From: Bacteroidota bacterium | Lineage (GTDB): Bacteria > Bacteroidota > Bacteroidia > Sphingobacteriales > Sphingobacteriaceae | Assembly: GCA_026224775.1 (NCBI GenBank) | Contig: JAMFRP010000046.1 | Span: 1 to 56,860, forward strand | Length of the DNA stretch: 56,860 bases | Reading direction: 5' to 3' | In this document: piece after piece, positions 18,701 to 27,557 of the stretch | Numbering within the stretch: the stretch's first letter is position 1 | Layout: every line of letters starts with the position of its first letter | Translations under genes and position numbers: made by a program | Notes under the pieces: model-generated | The model's input: only the letters and a program-made list of their open reading frames with translations | Databases searched by the model: none | What the model was told of the DNA's origin: nothing

Positions 18701-21268
18701 ATGCCGGTAAAAGGAAATCAGTTCAAATCAAATAGTTTTAAAGAAGATAACGAGCCTCGCCAAAGCGCAAAAAGCGAGAAGGAAAGGTATGCAAAGCCTA
18801 AAGTGCCTAAAATGCCAACCTTTGACCTAAGTAACGGGCGATTGGTGAAAATTGTGGGCTTGTTTTTTCTGATCCTGACTATCTTTTTCCTGGTTGCATT
18901 CACCTCCTATCTTTTCACCTGGCAACAGGATCAAAGCTATGTTTCGCCTGCTAATGGCGGATGGCATAACCTGTTTAAAACCACGCAGGAACTACAGGAC
19001 AATGGTATAAAAAGCCCTGTGGTTGAAAACTGGCTGGGCAAATTCGGCGCATTACTATCCGATCAGTTTATTTACGAGTGGTTTGGTATTGCCTCCTTTA
19101 TTTTTGTATTTGTATTTTTTGTGATAGGCTACCGTATGTTGTTTAAGGTAAGGCTTTTCTCTATCCCAAGAACACTGGGCTATTCATTTTTCTGCATTAT
19201 ATTTCTTTCTGTTTTTATTGGGTTCATTCATGCTTTTATTGGCGATTATCCCCACATGCTTGAAGGTGGTTTCGGCTACTGGACAAACCTGTTGCTTGAT
19301 GCGCAGATTGGGCAAACAGGCACCGGGGGTATTTTGATATTTGCCGCGCTAACCGTATTGATCATCGCTTACAACATTGATTTTAAATTCCCTGAAAGAA
19401 AAATAAAAGTCTCCCCAACCGGGGGAGATTTAGAGGGGGCTGATGGTACTGAAATTCTTCCGGCAGATCCTATTGAATTATCGGAAGAAGAACCATCGCT
19501 ACCTGTAGAATGGCCTCGCAATACAAACCGCACCACTAATACTAATATAGCTAAAACAGTTGAACCACTGGTTCAAAACCCCGTATTTCATGAGCCGGTT
19601 GTGTTAACGCCCGATCCGGCAAATGCACACGAACCTGAATTTGAAAGTGAGATACCATTAACCGTGGCGGTTGACAGGCCGATGCCGATACTCAACATCG
19701 AAAAAAGTGATGATGATAAGGCAAAGGATTTAGTAGCCCAGTTTGGCGCTTATGATCCAAAACTTGATCTGGCTAAATATAAATATCCAACGCTCGATCT
19801 ATTGGAGAATTACGGATCCAACAAAATATCGGTAAACTCTGATGAACTGGAAGCCAACAAAAACAAAATTGTTGAAACGCTGAATCATTACAACATCGAG
19901 ATTGATAAGATCAAGGCGACCATTGGCCCAACAGTTACTTTGTATGAGATCATCCCCGCTCCCGGCGTACGTATCTCCAAGATTAAAAATCTGGAAGACG
20001 ATATAGCTTTGAGCCTTGCCGCTTTAGGTATCCGTATCATAGCCCCTATGCCGGGTAAAGGAACTATCGGTATCGAAGTGCCTAACCAAAACCCGGAAAT
20101 GGTTTCCATGCGCTCTGTTTTATCAACTGAAAAATGGCAAAACAACACAATGGATTTGCCCATCGCTTTAGGTAAAACTATATCAAACGAAGTATTTATA
20201 GCCGACTTGGCTAAAATGCCTCACTTGTTGGTTGCGGGTGCTACTGGTCAGGGTAAGTCGGTTGGTATAAACGCCATATTAGTTTCGTTGCTTTACAAAA
20301 AGCATCCTGCCGAACTAAAATTTGTTTTGGTCGATCCTAAAAAGGTGGAGCTAACCCTATTCCGCAAAATAGAAAGACACTTTTTAGCGAAACTACCGGA
20401 TGAAGCTGATGCGATCATCACCGATACCAAAAAAGTGGTAAATACGCTAAATTCCTTATGTATCGAGATGGATCAGCGTTATGATCTGTTAAAAGATGCA
20501 CAAGTACGTAACTTAAAAGAATACAACGCCAAATATGTTAGTCGCAAGATTAGCGACCCGGAAAAACATCGTTACCTGCCATTCATCGTGCTAATAATTG
20601 ATGAGTTTGCCGACTTGATGATGACCGCGGGCAAAGAGGTAGAAATGCCGATTGCCCGTATAGCGCAGTTAGCCCGTGCGGTGGGTATCCATTTGGTTAT
20701 TGCCACACAACGCCCGTCCGTAAACGTAATTACCGGCACTATTAAGGCTAACTTCCCGGCTCGTTTGGCGTTTAGGGTATTATCTAAAATAGATTCACGC
20801 ACCATATTAGATGCTGGTGGTGCCGATCAGCTGATCGGTCGAGGTGATATGCTGATGTCTACCGGCAGCGACTTAATACGCCTTCAATGTGCATTTGTGG
20901 ATACGCCGGAGGTAGAAAGAATATCTGATTTTATTGGCAGCCAGCAAGGCTACCCAAGTGCAATGCACCTGCCGGAATATGTTGGCGAAGGCGAAGCCAG
21001 CAGCAGCTCTAAAGAATATGATCCGGACAACCGCGACCCGATGTTTGAAGATGCTGCCAGATTGATCGTAATGCATCAGCAGGGCTCAACATCACTCATT
21101 CAACGCAAAATGAAACTGGGTTATAATCGTGCTGGCCGTATCATCGACCAATTAGAAGCCGCAGGCATAGTGGGCCCATTTGAAGGCAGCAAAGCGCGTG
21201 AGGTATTATATCCTGATGAGTATAGTTTGGAAAGATATTTAGAAACATTGGATAAACCGAAGGGATAA
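18701..21268 (+). CDS. ftsK: FtsK/SpoIIIE-family DNA translocase
   Basis: An 855-residue protein that couples division-septum assembly to chromosome segregation. About four or five N-terminal transmembrane helices (residues about 48-225) are followed by a charged linker, then the RecA-like motor with Walker A VAGATGQGKSVGINAI (near 510) and Walker B FIVLIIDEFADL (near 628), and a C-terminal winged-helix gamma domain (about 785-845). An oddity: linker residues about 237-248 (VSPTGGDLEGAD) are encoded by a dispersed palindromic repeat also found at 39869-39902. Confidence 0.95.
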   Translation: MPVKGNQFKSNSFKEDNEPRQSAKSEKERYAKPKVPKMPTFDLSNGRLVKIVGLFFLILTIFFLVAFTSYLFTWQQDQSYVSPANGGWHNLFKTTQELQDNGIKSPVVENWLGKFGALLSDQFIYEWFGIASFIFVFVFFVIGYRMLFKVRLFSIPRTLGYSFFCIIFLSVFIGFIHAFIGDYPHMLEGGFGYWTNLLLDAQIGQTGTGGILIFAALTVLIIAYNIDFKFPERKIKVSPTGGDLEGADGTEILPADPIELSEEEPSLPVEWPRNTNRTTNTNIAKTVEPLVQNPVFHEPVVLTPDPANAHEPEFESEIPLTVAVDRPMPILNIEKSDDDKAKDLVAQFGAYDPKLDLAKYKYPTLDLLENYGSNKISVNSDELEANKNKIVETLNHYNIEIDKIKATIGPTVTLYEIIPAPGVRISKIKNLEDDIALSLAALGIRIIAPMPGKGTIGIEVPNQNPEMVSMRSVLSTEKWQNNTMDLPIALGKTISNEVFIADLAKMPHLLVAGATGQGKSVGINAILVSLLYKKHPAELKFVLVDPKKVELTLFRKIERHFLAKLPDEADAIITDTKKVVNTLNSLCIEMDQRYDLLKDAQVRNLKEYNAKYVSRKISDPEKHRYLPFIVLIIDEFADLMMTAGKEVEMPIARIAQLARAVGIHLVIATQRPSVNVITGTIKANFPARLAFRVLSKIDSRTILDAGGADQLIGRGDMLMSTGSDLIRLQCAFVDTPEVERISDFIGSQQGYPSAMHLPEYVGEGEASSSSKEYDPDNRDPMFEDAARLIVMHQQGSTSLIQRKMKLGYNRAGRIIDQLEAAGIVGPFEGSKAREVLYPDEYSLERYLETLDKPKG
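19409..19442 (+). repeat. Dispersed palindromic repeat inside the ftsK linker
   Basis: This 34-base stretch matches the reverse complement of 39869-39902 at 30 of 34 positions, including an unbroken 20-base run containing GGGGGAGATTTAGAGGGGGC. It reads in frame as SPTGGDLEGA and lies at the start of the low-complexity FtsK linker. Confidence 0.8.
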
Positions 21269-21270
21269 GT

Positions 21271-21559
21271 TTTGTCCACCCTGTTTGTCATTCTGAGCGC
21301 AGCGAAAAATCTAATAACTTTCCTCAACGCCATATATACCGGATAGATTCTTCACTCCGTTCAGAATGACAAAGGTAAAAGCAATGACAAAGGAATTAAA
21401 CCTTACAAACAGAATGCTCTTTGTCCACCCTGTTTGTCATTCTGAGCGCAGCGAAGAATCTAATAACTTTGCTTAACGCGATATATACCGGATAGATTCT
21501 TCACTCCGTTCAGAATGACAAAGATAAAAGCAATGACAAAGGAATTAAACCTTACAAAC
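21271..21559. repeat. Two tandem copies (period 149) of a GTCATTCTGAGCG palindromic element
   Basis: A 140-base unit at 21271-21410 recurs at 21420-21559 with only about six substitutions. Within each, TGTCATTCTGAGCG opens and GTTCAGAATGACA closes an 86-base palindrome (21286-21371 and 21435-21520) whose arms contain AATCTAATA and GGATAGATTCTTC. It fills the space between ftsK and the lolA-like gene, where no gene is seen. Confidence 0.85.
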
Positions 21560-21607
21560 ATCTAACCCTCTAAACTGTATATTTAGCAAATACATCCACC
21601 CAACGAA

Positions 21608-22291
21608 ATGAAAAAAATCACTTTATACTTATTATTAGTTTTAGGAATAAACGCTACTGCATTTGCCCAAAAAGATGCTGAAGCAAAAGTTATTTTAAAC
21701 CAGGTAAGCGCCAAATACAAAGCCTACAACATTGTAAAAAGTGATTTTACATTTGTGATAGACAACCCTCAGTCACAAACAACCATTACACAGGAAGGAA
21801 CGATCATTGTTCAATCAAAAACAAATAAATACAAGCTGAGTCTTTACAGTCAAGATCCAACTGCCAAAAATCAGGTTGAACAGGAGATAATAACCGATGG
21901 CAAAAGCCAATGGACTTATACCAAAAAGGACAAAGAGGTGCAACTAAACAAGGTTGATAATGCAGGCGAGAGCTTCAATCCGGCACAGATCTTCACAATG
22001 TATGAAAAAGGGTACAAGTACATCTACACCGGCAGCGAAACTTTAAAAGGCCGTGTTTATCAGATCATCGACCTAACACCTGAAGATATCGACAAGTCAT
22101 TTTTCAAGATCAGGCTGATGATCGATAAGGCCAAAAAACAGATCTACAGCGCACTTATATTTGATAAATCAGGCAATAAATACAGCTATACCATCAAAAC
22201 ATTTATACCCAATGTACAAATTCCTGAAAGCACATTTACTTTTGATACCAAAGCGCATCCTGGCGTTGAAGTTGTGGATTTGAGACAGTAA
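21608..22291 (+). CDS. LolA-like outer-membrane lipoprotein carrier protein
   Basis: 227 residues with an N-terminal signal peptide (about 1-20, ending ATAFAQ). The body matches the LolA fold: an antiparallel beta half-barrel with SDFTFVI, EGTIIVQSKTNKYKL, DGKSQWTYTKKDKEVQ and LTPEDIDKSFFKIRLMID. LolA ferries lipoproteins across the periplasm. FtsK-LolA adjacency occurs elsewhere in Bacteroidota and other bacteria and supports the call. The 339-base repeat-filled gap suggests it has its own promoter (weak box TATATTTA near 21578). Confidence 0.82.
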   Translation: MKKITLYLLLVLGINATAFAQKDAEAKVILNQVSAKYKAYNIVKSDFTFVIDNPQSQTTITQEGTIIVQSKTNKYKLSLYSQDPTAKNQVEQEIITDGKSQWTYTKKDKEVQLNKVDNAGESFNPAQIFTMYEKGYKYIYTGSETLKGRVYQIIDLTPEDIDKSFFKIRLMIDKAKKQIYSALIFDKSGNKYSYTIKTFIPNVQIPESTFTFDTKAHPGVEVVDLRQ

Positions 22292-22300
22292 CAAATTTTT

Positions 22301-22391
22301 CGTCATCCCGAACTTGTTTCGGGATTTCTCATGCAATTCACGTTCGCTTGGTGATCTGTCCTGTGGGATGCTGAAATAAATCCAGCATGAC
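22301..22391. repeat. Palindromic repeat, GTCATCCCGAACTTG family
   Basis: It opens with CGTCATCCCGAACTTG and closes with CAGCATGAC, with an inner hairpin CCCGAA/TTCGGG and an outer pairing of GTCAT with ATGAC. It directly abuts a GTCATTGCGAG-family element. Confidence 0.65.
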
Positions 22392-22399
22392 TTCGCTAT

Positions 22400-22478
22400 G
22401 TCATTGCGAGGAACGAAGCAACCGCACATAGAAAAGCAGTCCTGCAAAATTCGCGATTGCTTCGTTCCTCGCAATGAC
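22400..22478. repeat. Palindromic repeat, GTCATTGCGAG family, copy 3
   Basis: A 79-base near-perfect palindrome with arms GTCATTGCGAGGAACGAAGC and GCTTCGTTCCTCGCAATGAC. Its central segment matches the reverse complement of the centre of the copy at 34932-35010. Confidence 0.85.
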
Positions 22479-22509
22479 ATTATTTCAAATCAACCTAAAT
22501 TAAATTTCG

Positions 22510-22517
22510 TAAATTTG
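22510..22517 (+). promoter_or_regulatory. -7 box placing transcription start near the ATG of the next gene
   Basis: TAAATTTG matches TAnnTTTG and ends only five bases before the ATG at 22522. The transcript would be nearly leaderless. Confidence 0.4.
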
Positions 22518-22521
22518 AATA

Positions 22522-22794
22522 ATGCTCTCACTCACTAACCACACCCTTGAAAAACTGGAAATGCTGTTAAAAACAGCAGGTTACAAGGTTAGGTACGAAA
22601 AAGGCAATTTTAAAACCAATGCCTGCCTGTTGCAAAACAGCAAGGTAATTGTGATCAACAAATTCTCGAACCTCGAAAGCAGGATTAACTCCATAACCGA
22701 ACTGGCACGTGAGCTGGAAATTGATTATAAACTTTTGGATGATAAACAGGTTGCATTTTTGCAGCAACTAAAACAAACTAACCTGCAACTGTGA
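22522..22794 (+). CDS. Small conserved hypothetical protein
   Basis: 90 residues, soluble, with an even alpha/beta composition, a central strand ACLLQNSKVIVINKF, and a helical C-terminal half (INSITELARELEIDYKLLDD). I do not recognise a family. Its stop overlaps the GTG start of the MBL hydrolase (GTGA), so the two are translationally coupled and probably functionally linked. Codon use is like its neighbours. Confidence 0.7.
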   Translation: MLSLTNHTLEKLEMLLKTAGYKVRYEKGNFKTNACLLQNSKVIVINKFSNLESRINSITELARELEIDYKLLDDKQVAFLQQLKQTNLQL

Positions 22795-23555
22795 CCATTA
22801 CTTTTTTAGGCACCGGCACTTCACAGGGCGTACCTGTTATTGCATGCGATTGCGAGGTTTGCACCTCAACCGATCCACGTGATAATCGCCTGCGTTCATC
22901 TATCCTGATCGAAACTGATGACAAAACAGTGGTTATTGATTCCGGCCCGGATTTTCGTTATCAAATGCTCCGCGAAAAAGTAAAGAAACTAGATGCTATA
23001 GTTTTCACTCATGAACACAAAGATCATGTAGCAGGGATGGATGATATACGAGCCTTTAATTATCATCAAAACGCACCAATAGATGTTTACGCTACCGAGC
23101 GTGTGCAAGAAGCCCTAAAACGTGAATTCTCATACATTTTCGCCGAATTTAAATATCCGGGTATTCCACAGATCAATATGCACACAATTGATTTAACACC
23201 GTTTGATATTGGATCGCTGCATTTGATACCTGTTGAGGTGATGCATTACAAGCTACCGGTACTCGGTTTCCGCATAAATGATTTCACTTATATAACCGAT
23301 GCTAAAACCGTAGCTGAAAGTGAAATAGAAAAAATAAAGGGCACAAAAACCCTGGTAATAAACGCGCTGCAAACGCAAAGTCATATCTCGCATTTTACAC
23401 TTGATGAAGCTGTCGCATTTGCCCAGTTAATCGGCGCTGAAAAAACATACTTAACACATATTAGTCACCGTCTTGGCTTGCATGAAGCAATGTCGGCAGA
23501 TTTACCTTATGGTATTGAGTTTGCCTATGATGGCTTAAAGTTTGATCTCCACTAA
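22791..23555 (+). CDS. MBL-fold metallo-hydrolase, PhnP-like
   Basis: 254 residues. Metal ligands are seen in FTHEHKDHVAGMDD (HxHxDH, near residue 67), and later His and Asp residues lie in VEVMHYKLPVLGF, YITDAKT and LTHISHRLG. An early CDCEVC motif (residues about 20-25) resembles the zinc-binding cysteines of PhnP, a phosphodiesterase that opens cyclic phospho-ribose. Substrate unknown. It starts at GTG and overlaps the previous gene by 4 bases. Confidence 0.85.
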   Translation: MTITFLGTGTSQGVPVIACDCEVCTSTDPRDNRLRSSILIETDDKTVVIDSGPDFRYQMLREKVKKLDAIVFTHEHKDHVAGMDDIRAFNYHQNAPIDVYATERVQEALKREFSYIFAEFKYPGIPQINMHTIDLTPFDIGSLHLIPVEVMHYKLPVLGFRINDFTYITDAKTVAESEIEKIKGTKTLVINALQTQSHISHFTLDEAVAFAQLIGAEKTYLTHISHRLGLHEAMSADLPYGIEFAYDGLKFDLH

Positions 23556-23573
23556 AAATCTATAGCCTCCGGT

Positions 23574-24047
23574 TCAAAGACTAACATAGCTAATATGCTC
23601 AATTGTACCTTTATAAGCATTAAGGTGACCTTTATTGCGACTATTTATTTTCCCCCTTATGGTTATAGTTTTATTATTAACAGGTGTAAGTTGCCCGTTA
23701 TTGGCATCATAATCAAAAAAGCCAGTTCTGGTTGCTTTTAAAAACAACGGGCAATCCTGACTAAAATCAACCAAAATCACTTTCTTGTTTCCTTTACTTA
23801 CCAGGCTATCATCAATTAGTACTGATAGGTCTTTTTCCTGTTCATACTTGCCTTCTACCTCTACGTACTGATTATCGTAGTTTGCAAAACTGTCAACTAA
23901 ATTCTTAAAGCTTATCTGTTTAAACGTGCGCTCGTCATCGCAACTGCTCTCATAAATCTTTTTTGGATGGTTACAGGCTTGAAATGTTAGTACCATCGCC
24001 ACAAAGGCGAAAACTCTAACATCAAATATGGATTTTAGGGGTATCAT
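23574..24047 (-). CDS. Putative lipoprotein, unknown function
   Basis: 157 residues when started at ATG 24047. That start gives a normal type II signal peptide with lipobox LTFQAC; the upstream in-frame start adds an unlikely leader. The mature part resembles a small beta-rich, OB-like domain (YVEVEGKYEQEKDLSVLIDD, KTITIRGKINSRNKGHL), but I cannot name a family. It is convergent with the MBL gene, with an 18-base gap. Confidence 0.7.
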   Translation of the reverse strand: MIPLKSIFDVRVFAFVAMVLTFQACNHPKKIYESSCDDERTFKQISFKNLVDSFANYDNQYVEVEGKYEQEKDLSVLIDDSLVSKGNKKVILVDFSQDCPLFLKATRTGFFDYDANNGQLTPVNNKTITIRGKINSRNKGHLNAYKGTIEHISYVSL

Positions 24048-24210
24048 GATATGAAGGTAAATATATTTATTATAAGTGCCACCCATATGACTATCTGATT
24101 GGTGTAAAAGTTTAATCGCATAACCACTTAATATTCATTAAGCAATTTTATATTTATACTATAATTCCGCTTTAAAGTTTTAACATTCACTATCATTTCA
24201 ATAATACATT

Positions 24211-25077
24211 ATGAATAAGAAACTATTACTCCCGTTATTTCTATTACTCGCTTTTGCGGCAAAAGCTCAACAAAAAGTAATTCAACTATATAATGGTGCA
24301 GCGCCGGGCTCTGAAAGCTGGACGTGGAACCAATCTGAGAGTGCTGATAATGTATATCACAGCAATGTGGTTTACAATGTAAGCCACCCTACTCTTACTG
24401 TTTATTTGCCCGATAGTACAGTCGCGAACACAGGTACTGCTGTTATTATTTGTCCCGGCGGTGGTTTACAAACACTATCTATAAACCATGAAGGCTATGA
24501 TGTTGGCAAATGGTTGCAAAAACACGGTATAACTGCATTTTTATTGGAATACAGATTAATGCACACATTAGGCCCTGATCCATACAAAGAGATGCTTGCT
24601 AAAATGAAAGCCAACACTGTACTGCAGGAACAAGCACCAGTTGCGCCCCTTGCTATAGCTGATGGACGTGCGGCAATAGCTTATGTACGCAGCCATGCCG
24701 CTGAATACAGAATTTCGCCGGATCGTATTGGGATAATAGGCTTTTCGGCAGGCGGGACAATTGCCGCGGCAACAGCGTATGGCTATACACTACAAAACCG
24801 ACCTGATTTTGTGGCTCCGATATATGCTTATTTTCCACCAGAAATGCAGGTTAATGTACCTGCCGATGCACCACCAATGTTTTTGGCAGCAGCCAGTGAT
24901 GATGGATCATCTGTATACAGTGCACAGCTTTATAATACATGGATAACAGCAAAGCACCCTGCTGAACTACACCTATTTTTAAATGGAGGCCATGGTTTTG
25001 GCATGAAAAAACAAAACCTGGCAAGCGATAGCTGGCCGGGTCTGTTTGAAACTTGGTTGAAACTAAGCGGTTTTTAA
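24211..25077 (+). CDS. Secreted alpha/beta hydrolase (acetylxylan esterase-like)
   Basis: 288 residues with a signal peptide ending AAKAQQ (about residue 20). The oxyanion region is IICPGGGLQ, the nucleophile elbow GFSAGG, the acidic residue lies in AASDDGS, and the catalytic His is in NGGHGFGM. This arrangement fits the BD-FAE/acetyl-esterase group that deacetylates plant polysaccharides. It is convergent with a GH5 gene (7 bases apart), consistent with polysaccharide breakdown. The exact substrate is not established. Confidence 0.82.
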   Translation: MNKKLLLPLFLLLAFAAKAQQKVIQLYNGAAPGSESWTWNQSESADNVYHSNVVYNVSHPTLTVYLPDSTVANTGTAVIICPGGGLQTLSINHEGYDVGKWLQKHGITAFLLEYRLMHTLGPDPYKEMLAKMKANTVLQEQAPVAPLAIADGRAAIAYVRSHAAEYRISPDRIGIIGFSAGGTIAAATAYGYTLQNRPDFVAPIYAYFPPEMQVNVPADAPPMFLAAASDDGSSVYSAQLYNTWITAKHPAELHLFLNGGHGFGMKKQNLASDSWPGLFETWLKLSGF

Positions 25078-25084
25078 AATTGTA

Positions 25085-26056
25085 TTATTTATTTAGCTCT
25101 CTTAATAATTTCCGTAGATAAATACCATCCAATGTTAAATCCTCTTCTGACCAGCCACCATTAGGTGATGCGCCGGGTTTTAACAACGCGGTAGTTTCAT
25201 CTTTGTCGGTAATATTCCAATTTACCCAGCTTAATTTGTGCGCCCCCATCCACTTTATCCAGGTTTCGTTTTCAGCAATATCAAATACACCGTTACCACT
25301 TGCTTCGCCAACACCCCATTCGGTAATTAGTAATGGTAAACCCATTTGTATAGCCTTGTCTCCTTTGGCTCGTAATTGATCCTGATGATTTGGATCACTC
25401 GCATAAAAATGGAAAGAATAAGCGATGTTTTTAAACCCCGTAATAGGATTTGCAGCCGCAACATCTACATCCTGATCCCAATGTGGGCTACCTACAACAA
25501 TTAAATTATTCGGATCATATTTGCGGATTTCAGCAATCACTTGTACCGCATAATTTTTAACGGTGTCCCAGCTTACACGTTCAGGTTCGTTCCAAACCTC
25601 ATAAATAACATTCGGTACGCCTTTATACTTTTGTGCCATCTCCGCAAAAAATGCTTTTGATTGAGACACATGCAGGTAACCATTATGATCATGCCAATCT
25701 ATCAATACATAAATTCCTTTTTTAATGGCCTCATTAACCACGCTTACAATAAGTTGCTTTTGGGAGTCCGGCTCCTCCAGATAGCCATGTTCGGGTTGCA
25801 CCGCCATGGCTGCTCTAATAAGCGATACTTTAAAATCCTTGCTTATCCAGTCAACAACATCTGTATTATAATACTTTCTCCCCTGCCAAATGCTCCACGA
25901 GAAACTAAGTCCCCGCAACTCGGGAGGTTGACCATATTGGTTTACAACCTGACCATTTTTTACCCTTAACGCGCCATTTCGCGCTACAGGGGTTTGTGCC
26001 GATAGCAAACTGTTTGCACAAATAACTATCAGGAAAATAAATACTGCTTGTTTCAT
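25085..26056 (-). CDS. Glycoside hydrolase family 5 endoglucanase (cellulase)
   Basis: 323 residues from ATG 26056, which starts a clean signal peptide (MKQAVFIFLIVICANSLLSA). GH5 retaining enzymes have a TIM barrel. The acid/base Glu is in VIYEVWNEP (near residue 157), the nucleophile Glu is in LLITEWGVGE (near 245), and family positions RGLSFSW, LIDWHDH and SFHFYAS are present. It hydrolyses beta-1,4-glucan internally, probably outside the cell. A longer in-frame start at 26119 lacks a plausible leader. It has no carbohydrate-binding module. Confidence 0.9.
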   Translation of the reverse strand: MKQAVFIFLIVICANSLLSAQTPVARNGALRVKNGQVVNQYGQPPELRGLSFSWSIWQGRKYYNTDVVDWISKDFKVSLIRAAMAVQPEHGYLEEPDSQKQLIVSVVNEAIKKGIYVLIDWHDHNGYLHVSQSKAFFAEMAQKYKGVPNVIYEVWNEPERVSWDTVKNYAVQVIAEIRKYDPNNLIVVGSPHWDQDVDVAAANPITGFKNIAYSFHFYASDPNHQDQLRAKGDKAIQMGLPLLITEWGVGEASGNGVFDIAENETWIKWMGAHKLSWVNWNITDKDETTALLKPGASPNGGWSEEDLTLDGIYLRKLLRELNK

Positions 26057-26177
26057 AATTGATAAAACAAGATAGAGTATTTTTTGGGGCGAAGACTGAT
26101 GTTGTAAAAAAACTATCACATAAGGTTAAAATCACACAAACTTCATGCTCCTTAACAGTTCCATAATCTTATTTATA

Positions 26178-26185
26178 TAAATTTG
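26178..26185 (+). promoter_or_regulatory. -7 box of the NPP-type phosphodiesterase gene
   Basis: TAAATTTG matches TAnnTTTG, 19 bases before the ATG at 26204. Confidence 0.5.
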
Positions 26186-26203
26186 GATACAAACTGATCG
26201 CTC

Positions 26204-27466
26204 ATGAAATATTACTTATCATTTTTGCTTTTCCTTTTAATTGCCTCAACCAGCTTCGGCCAGATAGATACCACACAAAAGATTATTCCGGGCCGTACAA
26301 ACAGCCCCGAACAACAACAAAAACCTTATGTAATATTAATTTCCGCGGATGGCTTCCGCTGGGATTATGCGCAAAAATATAACGCTGACCACTTACTTGC
26401 TTTGGCAAAATCAGGCGTTCAGGCAGAATCAATGCTGCCCTCTTATCCATCGGTAACTTTCCCAAACCACTATTCTATCGTAACCGGCTTATATCCATCA
26501 CACGAAGGTTTGGTAAATAATTCTTTTTACGATGCCGATACCAAATCTTTTTTTTCCTATAAAGGCAAAACCGGTACCGATGCTATCTGGTACAGTGGTG
26601 GAATACCTATTTGGGTATTAGCGGAGCAGCAAAAAATGTTATCCGCAAGCTTTTATTGGGTTGGATCAGAAGCTGAAGTACAGGGTATACGTCCAACCTA
26701 TTACTACAAATACAATGAAAAGATAGAAATGCATAATCGCATACAAACAGTCGTTAACTGGTTAGATATGCCTGCCGATAAACGCCCGCATATCATCACC
26801 TTCTACTTTCCGCAGGTTGACCACGAAGGCCATAAACACGGCCCGGATTCACGCGAAGTTGCCGACGCGGTACATTTGATCGATTCGTCGGTATATGAAC
26901 TAACCAAGGCCGTTAAAACAACCGGATTAAATGTGAACTATGTTTTTGTATCGGATCATGGCATGACTAAAGCCGACACCGAAAACCCAATAGAGGCACC
27001 CGCAGGTATTGACACTTCAAAGTTTATTGTTTCGGGTGATGGATTATTGGTTGAGTTATATGCGAAAGACCCTAAATATATTCAAGCTACCTACGACGAA
27101 CTTTTAAAAAATAAAACAGCTGATTATGCCGTCTACTTAAAAACAAACGTGCCCGAAAAACTACATTACGGCGCAAAAGACGACTGGCATAACCGCATAG
27201 GCGATATTTTACTGATCCCTAACTGGCCAAAAGTATTCGACCTGTATCACAGAAAAATGGATCCGGGCTGGCATGGTTATGATCCTACTGTAGTTAAGGA
27301 TATGCACGCTACTTTTTATGCCTGGGGACCGGCATTTAAAAACGCTTTAATTATCCCGGCTTTTAACAATGTAGATATTTTCCCGATGATTAACCAGATA
27401 TTAGGCTTAACCTATACCAACAAAGTTGACGGCACAAAGAAATTGGCTAACGAGGTTTTAAAATAG
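26204..27466 (+). CDS. Alkaline phosphatase-superfamily nucleotide pyrophosphatase/phosphodiesterase
   Basis: 420 residues with a signal peptide ending STSFGQ (about residue 20). The family signatures of ectonucleotide pyrophosphatases (NPP) are present: a metal-binding Asp in LISADGFRWDY, nucleophile Thr in PSVTFPNHYSIVTGLYPSHE, QVDHEGHKHGP, VSDHGM and a C-terminal GWHGYD His. It should cleave phosphodiester or pyrophosphate bonds of nucleotides or lipids in the periplasm with two Zn ions. Confidence 0.9.
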   Translation: MKYYLSFLLFLLIASTSFGQIDTTQKIIPGRTNSPEQQQKPYVILISADGFRWDYAQKYNADHLLALAKSGVQAESMLPSYPSVTFPNHYSIVTGLYPSHEGLVNNSFYDADTKSFFSYKGKTGTDAIWYSGGIPIWVLAEQQKMLSASFYWVGSEAEVQGIRPTYYYKYNEKIEMHNRIQTVVNWLDMPADKRPHIITFYFPQVDHEGHKHGPDSREVADAVHLIDSSVYELTKAVKTTGLNVNYVFVSDHGMTKADTENPIEAPAGIDTSKFIVSGDGLLVELYAKDPKYIQATYDELLKNKTADYAVYLKTNVPEKLHYGAKDDWHNRIGDILLIPNWPKVFDLYHRKMDPGWHGYDPTVVKDMHATFYAWGPAFKNALIIPAFNNVDIFPMINQILGLTYTNKVDGTKKLANEVLK

Positions 27467-27478
27467 GAAAGTATTTTT

Positions 27479-27540
27479 TTCACCTCTTTGTCGCACAGCG
27501 ATAGAGAGGTCGACCAGCGAAGCGTCGTCGGGTGAGTTAA
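27479..27540 (+). repeat. Two-hairpin repeat, CACCTCTTTGTCGC family, unit A
   Basis: Hairpin I is ACCTCTTTGTCGC / GCGATAGAGAGGT (only G-T wobbles). Hairpin II has stem CGAC / GTCG around a GCGAAGC core. It ends GGGTGAGTTAA. It lies directly downstream of the DUF559 stop codon, between convergent genes. Confidence 0.85.
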
Positions 27541-27557
27541 CCTCGCCATAAAGAAAC

